A stretch of 64,000 nt of DNA from Corynebacterium yonathiae (GTDB lineage Bacteria > Actinomycetota > Actinomycetes > Mycobacteriales > Mycobacteriaceae). Where the stretch lies: NCBI RefSeq assembly GCF_027570195.1, contig NZ_JAKMUZ010000008.1, positions 40,395 through 104,394 on the forward strand. Reading direction: 5' to 3'. A model generated the notes under the pieces. That model ran no database searches. It was not told the origin of the DNA and was given only the letters and a program-made list of their open reading frames with translations. Both the position numbers and the translations under genes were made by a program. Each line of letters begins with the position of its first letter. Position 1 is the stretch's first letter. Positions 42,946 to 51,747 of the stretch are shown here, one piece after another.

Positions 42946-44769
42946 TTAAGAGGCGTTCTCTACGCGCTCCTTCAGGGCATGGAACTGGTCCCATACCTCG
43001 GATGGCACGCGGGAGCCTAGGAAGTTGAGGTAGCTGGCGTTATCCTGCATATCTCCTTCCCAGTCCTTCGGGTTGACGGCGAGAGCAGCGCGAACATCCT
43101 CGATATCAAAGTCGATACCCTCAAGGTCAATGTCCTCGGCGCGGGCAGTGTGTCCCACGACAGTCTCCTCAGCCTCAACATTGCCTTCGATGCGATCAAT
43201 GATCCACTTGAGCACTCGAGAGTTCTCGCCGAAGCCCGGCCACAGGAAGCGGCCATCTTCGCCGCGGCGGAACCAGTTAACCAAGAAGATGGCCGGCATA
43301 CGGTCGCCGCCCTTTTCACCCATGTCAATCCAGTGCTGCAGGTAGTCGCCGGCGTTGTAACCAATGAACGGCAGCATAGCCATCGGGTCGTGGCGCAGGG
43401 TACCAACGCTACCCTCTGCTGCGGCGGTCTGGCCCGAAGCCAGCAGGGCGCCGATCATGGTGCCGTGGTTCCAATCAAAGGCCTGGGTAACTAGTGGAAC
43501 GGTGGTCTTGCGGCGACCACCGAAGAGGATGGCATCGATCTTTACACCCTGCCAGTCGTCGTACTCTGGAGCGGCGCTCGGGCACTGGGAAATCGGTACA
43601 CAGTAGCGAGAGTTAGGGTGTGCAGCCTTGGTAGACGAGGATGGAGTCCAGTCTTCACCGGTCCAGTCGATGAGGTGCTCTGGCGCCTCCTTGGACATCT
43701 CTTCCCACCAGACATCGCCGTCGTCAGTAAGTGCAACGTTAGTGAAAATGGCGTTACCCGGCTCGATGGTCTTCATGGCAATCGGGTTGGAATCGTAGTT
43801 GGTGCCAGGAGCCACGCCGAAGAATCCGTTTTCCGGGTTCACAGCGTAGAGACCGTCCTCGCGCAGATGCAGCCAGGCAATGTCATCACCGACGACCTCA
43901 GCCTTCCAGCCCGGAATAGTCGGGGTAATCATGGCCAGGTTAGTCTTACCGCATGCCGATGGGAAGGCAGCAGCGACGTGGTACTTCTTACCCTCCGGGC
44001 TGGTGAGCTTCAGGATGAGCATGTGCTCGGCCATCCAGCCTTCTTCCTTAGCCATAACGGAAGCGATGCGCAGCGCGTAGCACTTCTTAGCCAGGATGGC
44101 GTTGCCACCGTAGCCAGAACCGTAGGACCAGATTTCCTTGGTCTCTGGGAACTGGGTGATGTACTTGGTGTCGTTGCATGGCCAAGCGACGTCTTCCTGT
44201 CCCGGCTCTAGCGGGGCGCCCACGGAGTGGAGGGCGTGGACAAAATCGCCATCGGTACCAATCTTTTCCAGGGCCTCCGCGCCCATGCGGGTCATGATGC
44301 GCATGGAGAGCACAACATAGGCGGAGTCAGTGAGCTGCACGCCCAACTTCGGCTCCGGATCGCTAATAGGGCCCATGCAGAAGGGAACCACGTACATGGT
44401 GCGCCCCTTCATAGAGCCACGGAAAGCTTCCGTCATCTCTTCCTTCATTGCCGCAGGCGGAGCCCAGTTATTGGTAGGGCCGGCGCCGTCTTCATTCTCG
44501 GTGCAGATGAAGGTGCGGGATTCCACACGTGCGACGTCGGAAGGATTGGAGCGAGCCAAGTAGGAGTTAGGGCGCTTTTCCTCGTTCAACTTAATAAGCG
44601 TGCCCTTTTCCACCAGCTCTGCAGCCAAACGGTCAGCCTCGTCCTGGGAGCCGTCGACAAAGACCACCTGGTCCGGCTGAAAAAGCTCAACGTTCTCACT
44701 GATCCAGCCGATAAGCTTTTCGTTTTTAGTCGGCAGCTCTCCGACGAGCCCGGGGATAGTGGTGGTCAT
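42946..44769 (-). CDS. pckA: Phosphoenolpyruvate carboxykinase (GTP)
   Basis: 607 residues from the ATG reading [10 protein letters not shown], preceded by CAGGAGAA; the open frame continues upstream but is non-coding. It converts oxaloacetate and GTP to PEP in gluconeogenesis. GTP-type hallmarks: the P-loop with its reactive Cys in [13 protein letters not shown] near residue 275, RKTTVPLV, and [14 protein letters not shown]. Length matches the family. The RamA-like palindrome upstream fits carbon-source control. Confidence 0.95.
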   Translation of the reverse strand: MTTTIPGLVGELPTKNEKLIGWISENVELFQPDQVVFVDGSQDEADRLAAELVEKGTLIKLNEEKRPNSYLARSNPSDVARVESRTFICTENEDGAGPTNNWAPPAAMKEEMTEAFRGSMKGRTMYVVPFCMGPISDPEPKLGVQLTDSAYVVLSMRIMTRMGAEALEKIGTDGDFVHALHSVGAPLEPGQEDVAWPCNDTKYITQFPETKEIWSYGSGYGGNAILAKKCYALRIASVMAKEEGWMAEHMLILKLTSPEGKKYHVAAAFPSACGKTNLAMITPTIPGWKAEVVGDDIAWLHLREDGLYAVNPENGFFGVAPGTNYDSNPIAMKTIEPGNAIFTNVALTDDGDVWWEEMSKEAPEHLIDWTGEDWTPSSSTKAAHPNSRYCVPISQCPSAAPEYDDWQGVKIDAILFGGRRKTTVPLVTQAFDWNHGTMIGALLASGQTAAAEGSVGTLRHDPMAMLPFIGYNAGDYLQHWIDMGEKGGDRMPAIFLVNWFRRGEDGRFLWPGFGENSRVLKWIIDRIEGNVEAEETVVGHTARAEDIDLEGIDFDIEDVRAALAVNPKDWEGDMQDNASYLNFLGSRVPSEVWDQFHALKERVENAS

Positions 44770-45115
44770 TAGTAATTCTCCTGAGGGTGGTGTGAAAATT
44801 GGGGCAATACACCCCAACTGTGCCTTCCACCTCAAGATTAACGTGCTCGCCAGAATAATTTGCGCAGATTTTGTCACACCGGTTATATCCACCACGTTAA
44901 CCAGAACTTCACCAAGCGTAACTAAAGTTAATGTGGTAAAAATCGCCCTTTTAAATCCCCCTTTATGGGGGTTTATTACCCTCCCACGCGACACTTAAGA
45001 CGATCATCCTCCACCCCCGACTAGGTCACTGGTTATATCCGGACTGACATCACCGCACACACCCCTCGGCGCGGCGTATTGCTTGGCGAGGCTAAGCAGG
45101 GAAAAATAGGCCGCA
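44770..45115. other. 346-bp divergent intergenic region (pckA / trmB)
   Basis: Contains the TTGGGG...CCCCAA site near pckA, a CCCCC-TTTAT-GGGGG hairpin at 44957-44971, and two exact copies of GGTTATATCC at 44881 and 45031. No small gene is supported. The region must hold the pckA promoter and that of the trmB-mmpL operon. Confidence 0.5.
44799..44817. promoter_or_regulatory. RamA-like inverted repeat TTGGGG-CAATACA-CCCCAA
   Basis: Perfect 6-bp arms with a 7-bp spacer, 30-48 bp upstream of the pckA start. The TGGGGC and ACCCC halves match the TG4-6C/AC4-6G type of stretch known for RamA, a regulator of acetate and gluconeogenic genes in corynebacteria. Binding is inferred. Confidence 0.5.
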
Positions 45116-45892
45116 ATGAATAGCACAGATAACTCTCAAAACACCCCTGCTGGAGAAATGCCTCCAGGGCGCCCACCACAGACTGACTTCAATGCCGTCT
45201 TCCACAACGAGCTCGATTACCCGCGCCTAGGCAACGTCACCTTCCGCCGCGGCACGCTCACCGATAACCAGCATGAGCTTTTTGAAAAGCGCTGGCCAGA
45301 GCTCGGACGTGTGCTGGAAGACGAGGTTATTGACCTCGAGGCCTGGTTTGGCCGCAGCGGCGCCAAGACCATCGTAGAAATCGGCTCCGGTACCGGCACT
45401 TCCACCGCCGCCATGGCGCCGAAAGAGGCCGATACCAATATCATCGCCGTTGAGCTCTACAAGCCGGGCCTAGCCAAGCTCTTGGGCCAAATTGAGCGCG
45501 AAGGCATCGACAATATCCGCATGATCCGCGGCGATGGCATCGAGGTCATGATGCGCATGTTTGAGCCAGAGTCCCTCGATGGTATCCGCGTCTTCTTCCC
45601 AGATCCGTGGCCAAAGGCGCGCCATCACAAGCGCCGCATCATCCAGTCGGGCACCCTCAATCTTTTTGCCTCCCGGTTAAAGAAGGGCGGCGTGCTGCAC
45701 GTGGCTACTGACCACGCCGGATACGCCGAGTGGATCGATGAACTAGTTGAAGTAGAACCAAGCCTGGATTACAAGGGCTGGCCATGGCCGGAGTGCCCCC
45801 AGCTGGTGGACCGACAGGTCATTACCAAGTTTGAAGGCAAGGGCCTAGATAAAGAGCACGTGATCACGGAGTACCTCTGGGAGAAGAAATAG
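45116..45892 (+). CDS. trmB: tRNA (guanine-46-N7)-methyltransferase
   Basis: 258 residues. It methylates G46 of tRNA. Motifs: SAM site [15 protein letters not shown] near residue 80 and the family signature [16 protein letters not shown] near 155. The N-terminal ~40 residues are a disordered Pro/Asn-rich extension. Rv0208c is the mycobacterial counterpart, also beside the NYN gene and mmpL3. The next gene begins immediately after its stop codon. Confidence 0.93.
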   Translation: MNSTDNSQNTPAGEMPPGRPPQTDFNAVFHNELDYPRLGNVTFRRGTLTDNQHELFEKRWPELGRVLEDEVIDLEAWFGRSGAKTIVEIGSGTGTSTAAMAPKEADTNIIAVELYKPGLAKLLGQIEREGIDNIRMIRGDGIEVMMRMFEPESLDGIRVFFPDPWPKARHHKRRIIQSGTLNLFASRLKKGGVLHVATDHAGYAEWIDELVEVEPSLDYKGWPWPECPQLVDRQVITKFEGKGLDKEHVITEYLWEKK

Positions 45893-46486
45893 ATGAGCAC
45901 CTACCTACTTGTCTGGGATGCCCCCAATATGGACATGGGCCTGGGCTCCCTGCTCGGCGGCCGCCCGACCGCCGCACACCGCCCGCGCTTCGATGCCATC
46001 GGCCGCTGGCTGGTGCACCTTGCCCAGGACGTTGATGCGGAACCGCGCGCCGACGTCTTTACTAATGTGACCCCCAGCGGCGCAGATGTCATTCGCCCAT
46101 GGGTAGAAGCCATCCGCAACGTGGGCTTCGGTGTTTTTGCCAAACCCAAAATCCACGAAGACGATGACGTGGATCCAGATATGCTCGACCACATTGACAG
46201 CCTTCGAGAGGACCTAGCCGGCGTCATCGTTGCCTCTGCCGATGGCCAGAATTTCCAAGAGCCGTTGGAAGAGCTCATTGCTGAGGGCCTTCCGGTAACG
46301 GTCCTGGGCTTCCACGAGCATGCCGCATGGGCGGTCGGCCATGCTGATATCAGTTTCGTGGATCTGGAAGATATCGAGGGCGTATTCCGCGAACCGCTAC
46401 CGCGCGTGAACCTGGATAACCTGCCCGAGGGCGGTGCATGGCTGCAGCCATTCCGTCCCTTGGCTGCGCTGCTTAATAACCGCTAG
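45893..46486 (+). CDS. NYN-domain protein (Rv0207c-like)
   Basis: 197 residues starting directly after the trmB stop. YLLVWDAPNMDMGLGSLL begins a LabA/NYN-type PIN-like nuclease fold, and DLAGVIVASADGQNF carries the second conserved acidic region. NYN domains are often RNases, so an RNA-related role beside trmB is plausible. The conserved triad mmpL-NYN-trmB in mycobacteria and corynebacteria suggests a linked function not explained by known biochemistry. Confidence 0.8.
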   Translation: MSTYLLVWDAPNMDMGLGSLLGGRPTAAHRPRFDAIGRWLVHLAQDVDAEPRADVFTNVTPSGADVIRPWVEAIRNVGFGVFAKPKIHEDDDVDPDMLDHIDSLREDLAGVIVASADGQNFQEPLEELIAEGLPVTVLGFHEHAAWAVGHADISFVDLEDIEGVFREPLPRVNLDNLPEGGAWLQPFRPLAALLNNR

Positions 46487-46498
46487 GAGGCTGCCCCA

Positions 46499-48652
46499 AT
46501 GTTTGAAAAGTGGGGACGTTTTTCCTATGCGCACCGCCGGCTCATCCCCGCCGTCATCGTCGCTGCCATCCTCGCTCTATTCATCGGTTTTGGCTTGCAG
46601 CTCGAAGACCGCATGAGCCAGGAGGGCTGGGAGGATCCCAATGCGGCCTCGACAAGCGCGGCCCAAATCGAGCAGGAAACATTCGGCCGCGATAACTCCG
46701 GCGATGTTATCCTGCTCTTCCACTCCCCCGATGAGAATTTCGACGCCGCCAAGCAGCACTTGGCGCAGCTGAAAGCGGAGTATCCGGACCAGATTGACTC
46801 GGTAACCAGTTACTTCGACACGAAGAATCCAAACCTGGTCAATGACGATCACTCCCTAGCTTTCGCCGCCATCGGTCTCAAAGGCGATGACGAGCAGACG
46901 CTGAAGGATTTCCGCACCATCGAGGACGCGCTGACGGATACCTCCGCCCCAGTGGAGATCGCGGGAGCTACCGCAGTTGCAGATGCGCTGGATGAGGGAA
47001 TGTCCCATGACATCTCCCGCGCCGAAAAGGCTGCGCTGCCACTGGTAGGCATCCTCCTACTGGTGGTCTTTGGTTCCGTCGTTGCGGCCTGCATGCCGCT
47101 TGTAGTCGGTGGTCTCTCCATCCTGGGCTCGCTGGGGATCCTGTCCATCCTGGCTGGTTTCTCGCAGGTAAATGTCTTTGCCCAAGCCGTTGTCACGCTG
47201 CTGGGCCTCGGCCTTGCCATCGATTATGGCCTCTTTATGGTCTCGCGCTTCCGCGAAGAGTTGGATAAGGGCCGCTCCACCGAGGAAGCCGTGGCCACCA
47301 CCACTGCAACGGCCGGCCAAACCGTGGTTTTCTCTGCGGCTATGGTTGCCGTTGCGCTTTCCGGCCTTTTCCTCTTCCCCCAGGCCTTCCTCAAGTCTGT
47401 GGCCTATGGTTCCATCTCCGCCGTGGGGCTAGCAGCACTACTTTCGGTCACCGTGCTGCCCTCCATTTTTGGCATGCTCGGCCCCAAGATCGATACCTGG
47501 TCGGTACGCCGCACCTCTCGGACGGCGCGCACGATTCAAGACACCTGGTGGTACAAGCTGCCGCGCTGGGCGATGCGCCATGCCCGCGGGCTAACCATCG
47601 CCGTGTGTGGCCTGCTCATCGCATTGACCCTGCCTATCATGAGCATCACCTTCGGCGGCATCAACGAGTCCTACCTGCCACCGGACCAGGACACCCGCGT
47701 GGCACAGGATAAATTCAACGAGGAATTCCCCGCCTTCCGCACGGAGCCAGTCAAACTCGTTGTGGAGAATGCATCGAACCAGCAGCTTGTCGACGTCGTC
47801 ATGCAAGTCCGTGGCCTCGATGGCCTCACCGAGCCCATGGCGCCGACGACGGCAACCAAGGAGGGAACCACCGTCCTTTCCGCCGGTATCGAGGACCGCG
47901 ATGATTATGCGAAAATCGTGCACGAGCTGGAAAAGGTCAAAGCTCCCGAAGGCGTAAACCTCTATGTGGGCGGCACGCCTGCCATGGAAGTGGAATCCCT
48001 TGATGCGCTGTTCCACAAGCTGCCCTGGATGGCACTCTACGTGGTGCTGGCCACGTTCCTGCTCATGGCGCTGGTATTCGGTTCCTTCGTGCTGCCACTC
48101 AAGGCCATCGTGATGACGCTTTTGACCTTGGGGGCTACGCTGGGCATCTTGACCCTGATGTTCGTTACTGGCCTTGGCTCGAGCGCTCTCAACTTCACCC
48201 CTGGCCCCCTCATGAGCCCCATCTTGGTGCTTATCATCGCCATTGTTTACGGCCTGTCCACCGACTATGAGGTCTTCTTGGTTTCCCGCATGGTGGAGGC
48301 GCGACGGCGTGGCGCTTCGACCGACGAGGCCATCGCGGCCGGTACCGCGCATACGGGCGGCATTATTACCGCGGCGGCGCTCATTATGATCGTGGTCTCT
48401 GGCGCGTTCGGCTTCTCCGATATCGTGATGATGAAATACATCGCTTATGGCATGATTTTTGCCCTGCTTATCGACGCCACCATTGTCCGCATGCTCCTCG
48501 TTCCCGCCGTCATGCACCTGCTGCGCGAAGATAACTGGTGGGCACCTAGCTGGCTGCGCCACGCCACCACCGTTTTGACCGGCGGCGCAAGACACCGCAG
48601 CAAAACTATTCCCTTCTCTGAGCTCAAACAACGCCTCGAAGGAGATAAATAA
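46499..48652 (+). CDS. cmpL1: MmpL3/CmpL1-type trehalose monomycolate transporter
   Basis: 717 residues, an RND/MmpL protein with about 11-12 helices and two extracytoplasmic loops (about 40-165 and 380-500). The two proton-relay Asp-Tyr pairs of MmpL3 are present: AIDYGLFMVSRF (D242-Y243) and STDYEVFLVSRM (D589-Y590). The long C-terminal tail of mycobacterial MmpL3 is missing. It is expected to flip trehalose monocorynomycolate to the periplasm for the mycolyltransferases. Position matches Rv0206c. GGAGG lies about 8 bases upstream of the ATG. Confidence 0.9.
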   Translation: MFEKWGRFSYAHRRLIPAVIVAAILALFIGFGLQLEDRMSQEGWEDPNAASTSAAQIEQETFGRDNSGDVILLFHSPDENFDAAKQHLAQLKAEYPDQIDSVTSYFDTKNPNLVNDDHSLAFAAIGLKGDDEQTLKDFRTIEDALTDTSAPVEIAGATAVADALDEGMSHDISRAEKAALPLVGILLLVVFGSVVAACMPLVVGGLSILGSLGILSILAGFSQVNVFAQAVVTLLGLGLAIDYGLFMVSRFREELDKGRSTEEAVATTTATAGQTVVFSAAMVAVALSGLFLFPQAFLKSVAYGSISAVGLAALLSVTVLPSIFGMLGPKIDTWSVRRTSRTARTIQDTWWYKLPRWAMRHARGLTIAVCGLLIALTLPIMSITFGGINESYLPPDQDTRVAQDKFNEEFPAFRTEPVKLVVENASNQQLVDVVMQVRGLDGLTEPMAPTTATKEGTTVLSAGIEDRDDYAKIVHELEKVKAPEGVNLYVGGTPAMEVESLDALFHKLPWMALYVVLATFLLMALVFGSFVLPLKAIVMTLLTLGATLGILTLMFVTGLGSSALNFTPGPLMSPILVLIIAIVYGLSTDYEVFLVSRMVEARRRGASTDEAIAAGTAHTGGIITAAALIMIVVSGAFGFSDIVMMKYIAYGMIFALLIDATIVRMLLVPAVMHLLREDNWWAPSWLRHATTVLTGGARHRSKTIPFSELKQRLEGDK

Positions 48653-49669
48653 GTGAAAAACTGGCTGCGGCTTATCGCCTCGCTCATCGTCCTGCTTATC
48701 CTGATTTATGTCTTCCGCGATGAGTTGGACTTCCTGCGCGAAGGCTTCTCGCGGCTGTCTCATTCCGCCCCTGCCGCGGTAGCATTGGTAGTCGTCGCCT
48801 CTATTCTGGCGGTCCTTGCCATGGGTGAAGTCATGCGCCTGCTCATTCGCGCCGGCGGCGTACATGTGCCAGCCTCGGAGACGTCCGCCCTTACGCTGGC
48901 GGCTAATGCTTGGTCCACCACGCTTCCAGCGGGCCCGGCCTTTTCCGCCATCCTCACCTTCTACGTGCAACGCACGTGGGGTGCTTCCGTCATGCTCTGT
49001 GGTTGGTTCTTCGTGCTGTCTTCGGCCATTTCCACCATGTGGCTCGTACTCATCGGCTTAGGCGGCGTGCTCTTCCTCAATGCCGATATGGCGCTGTGGT
49101 CCCTCATTGGCACCCTGGTTCTCATGCTGGCGCTTTCCGGCGGCCTTTTTTGGCTAACCAATCACCCTGATACCATCATCCGCTGGCTCAACCGCCAGAA
49201 GCTCATTAAAGGCTCCAAGCGCGAAGCCCTCGTGGACCAGGTCAAAAATCTGGAAGAGGTTCACCTCAACCGCCGCCAATTCGCCTGGGTTTCCTTTTAT
49301 TCCCTGGCCAACCGCCTCATCGATATGGTCTCGCTGTGGGGCTGTGTGTGGGCCGTGACCGGCCACCTACCTGCCCTGCACGCGGGTGAGGACACAACGA
49401 CGATGGCCGGCGTAGGACTGGCGTATCTTACAGCCAAGCTGGCCGGCTCTGCCCAGGTCACGCCCGCTGGCCTCGGCACGGTCGAGGCCGCCATCATTGC
49501 CACCCTGGTTGCCACCGGTATGACCGCGGTGGATGCAACCGGGGCGGCAATTATCTACCGCCTGATTTCCTTTGCCCTCATCACAATCATTGGCTGGGTA
49601 ATCTACTTCTGGCACTATGCTCGCAAGGGCATTACCTACGCCGCCTTGAATCGAAAGGAAAATGCATGA
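48653..49669 (+). CDS. Lysylphosphatidylglycerol synthase-type (UPF0104/YbhN) membrane protein
   Basis: 338 residues with a GTG start right after the mmpL stop. About seven to eight helices. The LTLAANAWSTTLPAGPAFSA and AGSAQVTPAGLGTVEAAIIA segments match the flippase-like membrane domain of the YbhN/MprF family. It has no aminoacyl-transferase domain. Likely a lipid or polyprenyl-linked flippase working near MmpL; the substrate is unknown. Similar to the membrane genes beside mycobacterial mmpL3. Confidence 0.75.
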   Translation: MKNWLRLIASLIVLLILIYVFRDELDFLREGFSRLSHSAPAAVALVVVASILAVLAMGEVMRLLIRAGGVHVPASETSALTLAANAWSTTLPAGPAFSAILTFYVQRTWGASVMLCGWFFVLSSAISTMWLVLIGLGGVLFLNADMALWSLIGTLVLMLALSGGLFWLTNHPDTIIRWLNRQKLIKGSKREALVDQVKNLEEVHLNRRQFAWVSFYSLANRLIDMVSLWGCVWAVTGHLPALHAGEDTTTMAGVGLAYLTAKLAGSAQVTPAGLGTVEAAIIATLVATGMTAVDATGAAIIYRLISFALITIIGWVIYFWHYARKGITYAALNRKENA

Positions 49670-49995
49670 GAATCGCCCCCGTCATCGATATCATCGCCCT
49701 GATGCTCTTTGCTGTGGCCGCCCGCCTCGCCCACGGCGGACTAAGTTTTTCCACCTGGGTTGATGCCTTTTGGCCATGGGCCATCGGCGCGCTCATCGGC
49801 TGGGCTATCATCCTGGCCGCCAAGGTGCAGGGCAAGTGGAAAGAAGGCGGCGTTGTCTGGTTGAGCACCGTCGTGGGTGGCATGGCCCTGTGGATGTTGG
49901 TGAATGGCCGGCTACCACACTGGAGCTTCCTCATCGTGGCAACCGCTATGTCCGCGCTATTCTTCTTTGGCTGGCGGCTTTTCGCCCGCAAATAA
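49666..49995 (+). CDS. DUF3054 membrane protein
   Basis: 109 residues with four hydrophobic helices, matching DUF3054 (APVIDIIALMLFAVAARLAHG start, then WPWAIGALIGWAI). The ATG overlaps the previous stop (ATGA), so it is the coupled last gene of the trmB-NYN-mmpL-YbhN-DUF3054 operon. Function unknown. Confidence 0.8.
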   Translation: MRIAPVIDIIALMLFAVAARLAHGGLSFSTWVDAFWPWAIGALIGWAIILAAKVQGKWKEGGVVWLSTVVGGMALWMLVNGRLPHWSFLIVATAMSALFFFGWRLFARK

Positions 49996-50000
49996 AAATA

Positions 50001-50026
50001 AGGAGGGTAAAACCCTCCTCATTTTT
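50001..50026. terminator. Intrinsic terminator after the mmpL operon
   Basis: AGGAGGGT pairs perfectly with ACCCTCCT around a 3-nt loop, followed by CATTTTT. The left side is AT-rich (AAATAAAAATA), so it can work in both directions, for DUF3054 and for the small reverse gene. Confidence 0.9.
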
Positions 50027-50033
50027 GCTCGGT

Positions 50034-50129
50034 TTACTTGAAGCTTACCGGTACGCCTGCATGGTTGAGCATATCGACAACGAAACCAATGATCTCGCTA
50101 ATGATGTCTACAGCGCTAGATAGAATCAT
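50034..50129 (-). CDS. 31-residue amphipathic peptide, candidate small envelope/porin-like protein
   Basis: ATG with AGGAGT seven bases upstream, 31 codons, TAA, then a terminator 8 bp later: a complete small gene. The product starts MILSSAVDIISEIIGFVVDM and has no classic signal peptide. Residues 2-21 form a strongly hydrophobic, amphipathic helix with acidic faces (Asp8, Glu12, Asp19). Corynebacterial PorA/PorH channel peptides are also short, acidic, signal-less amphipathic helices (45-57 residues), and some carry O-mycolate on Ser. I infer similarity of kind, not homology. A membrane-active toxin-like peptide is the alternative. Confidence 0.55.
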   Translation of the reverse strand: MILSSAVDIISEIIGFVVDMLNHAGVPVSFK

Positions 50130-50190
50130 AAATAACTCCTTGCCTAGGATTGGGACTTTATATTCCTATCGCTAATCCAAGCACACGACG

Positions 50191-51747
50191 TTACATTGGG
50201 GCAATGGTGTGCTTCTTCGGCAGATCGTTTTCCTGCTTCGTTGCCAGCTGCCGCAGCGCTTGGCGGAGAGCCAACCGGGATTGATTCGGCTGAATCATAG
50301 CGTCTAGGTAACCGCGCTCGGCGGCGACATAGGGAGCGGTCATGGTCTCATCGTAGAAGTCCATGAACATCTTTTTGGTCATCTCGCGCTGCTCAGGGGT
50401 CTCGGCGGCGTCTAATTGCTTACCGGCGATCATCACCACGGCGGCGGCCGCACCCATGACGGCGATCTGCGCGGTCGGCCACGCCAAGTTAATATCACCG
50501 GTCAGGTTCTTCGAACCCATCACGGCATAAGCACCGCCATAGGCCTTGCGCACGATGAGCGAGACCTTCGGCACGGTGGCTTCTACCACGGCGAAAGCAA
50601 ACTTGGCGCCGCGGTGAATAAGGCCCACCTTTTCCTGCTCTACGCCTGGTAGGTAGCCCGGGGTATCCACCACGAAAACCAGCGGGATATTGTAGGCATC
50701 GCAAATGCGGATAAAACGCGCGCCCTTATCGGCGGCATCAGCATCGATGCAGCCTGCCAGGTGCATGGGATTATTGGCTACAAATCCCACCGTCTTGCCA
50801 TCAATGCGCCCGAAGGCGGTGATCATATTGGGCGCAAAATTCTCCTGAATTTCAATGATGTCCTCGTCATCGCCCAGCTGGGTCAACAGGTCCAGCATGT
50901 CGTAGCCGGCATTAGTGTCATCCGGCATGAAGGAGTTGAGGTCTTCGTCCTCGGCCACGTCGGCATCGGAAGGCGCGGCGAATTCTGGGGCCTCATCAAA
51001 GCAGGTTAGCGGCAGGTGGTCCAAGAGATCGCGCACCATGTCAAAAGCGTCTTCCTCAGAAGGAACTACGGCCGAAACATTGCCGTTGAGCTCCTGCTGG
51101 CGAGCGCCACCCAGCTCGGCAGAGGTAACGTCCTCACCGGTGACCTCACGAATAACGTTTGGGCCCGTGACATACATTTCCGCTTCCTGGTCCACGGCAA
51201 TGACAAAGTCCGTGGTCACAGGGGCATAAACTGCGCCACCGGCAGATTTACCCATCATGATGGAAATCTGCGGACTGCGGCCAGACAGCGGCAGCTGGCG
51301 GCGGGCAATCTCGGAATACATGGCCAGCGAGGTCACCGCATCCTGGATACGGGCGCCGCCGGAATCCTGAATACCGATTACGGGGCAGCCAATCTTGATT
51401 GCCATGTCCATGACCTCGGTAACTTTCTTGCCAAAGGTCACACCGACAGAGCCGCCGTAGACGGTCTTATCGTGAGCGTAGATGCACACGGGGCGGCCGG
51501 AGATGCGGCCATAACCGGTGACCACGCCATCGGAGTAGATAGCATCCGGGTCGCCAGGGGTTTTGCCCAAGGAACCCGTTTCGACGAAGGACCCCTCATC
51601 CAGCAATTCATTGATGCGTTGACGAGGCGTGGTACGCCCAGCCTCGTCGCGGCGCTTGCGGGAGCGCTCACTGCCTGGGTCCTGCGCCTTGTCTAGGCGC
51701 TCGCGCAGGTCAGCGAGTTTCTCAGCGGTTGTCTGCTTGGCCGCCAC
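50191..51747 (-). CDS. accD3: Acyl-CoA carboxylase beta subunit for mycolate synthesis
   Basis: 518 residues, a carboxyltransferase with N- and C-terminal crotonase-like halves. Motifs: GGSVGVTFGKKVTEVMDMA, SGGARIQD, FVVDTPGYLPGVEQE and KAYGGAYAVMGS. It carboxylates the long acyl-CoA extender used by Pks13, with AccA and AccD2 subunits encoded elsewhere. It overlaps the 3' end of pks13 by 26 bp, and the order fadD32-pks13-accD matches Rv3801c-Rv3799c. Confidence 0.93.
   Translation of the reverse strand: MAAKQTTAEKLADLRERLDKAQDPGSERSRKRRDEAGRTTPRQRINELLDEGSFVETGSLGKTPGDPDAIYSDGVVTGYGRISGRPVCIYAHDKTVYGGSVGVTFGKKVTEVMDMAIKIGCPVIGIQDSGGARIQDAVTSLAMYSEIARRQLPLSGRSPQISIMMGKSAGGAVYAPVTTDFVIAVDQEAEMYVTGPNVIREVTGEDVTSAELGGARQQELNGNVSAVVPSEEDAFDMVRDLLDHLPLTCFDEAPEFAAPSDADVAEDEDLNSFMPDDTNAGYDMLDLLTQLGDDEDIIEIQENFAPNMITAFGRIDGKTVGFVANNPMHLAGCIDADAADKGARFIRICDAYNIPLVFVVDTPGYLPGVEQEKVGLIHRGAKFAFAVVEATVPKVSLIVRKAYGGAYAVMGSKNLTGDINLAWPTAQIAVMGAAAAVVMIAGKQLDAAETPEQREMTKKMFMDFYDETMTAPYVAAERGYLDAMIQPNQSRLALRQALRQLATKQENDLPKKHTIAPM

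Noticed and set aside
44957..44971. CCCCC-TTTAT-GGGGG hairpin as a terminator
   Set aside because: It lies between divergent genes where no transcript needs to end; the stem is only 5 bp. Kept only as a note in the intergenic entry.
47591..48970. 459-residue reverse frame opposite mmpL
   Set aside because: Antisense to conserved membrane helices; rich in His/Asp/Gln with no recognisable domain or start signal.
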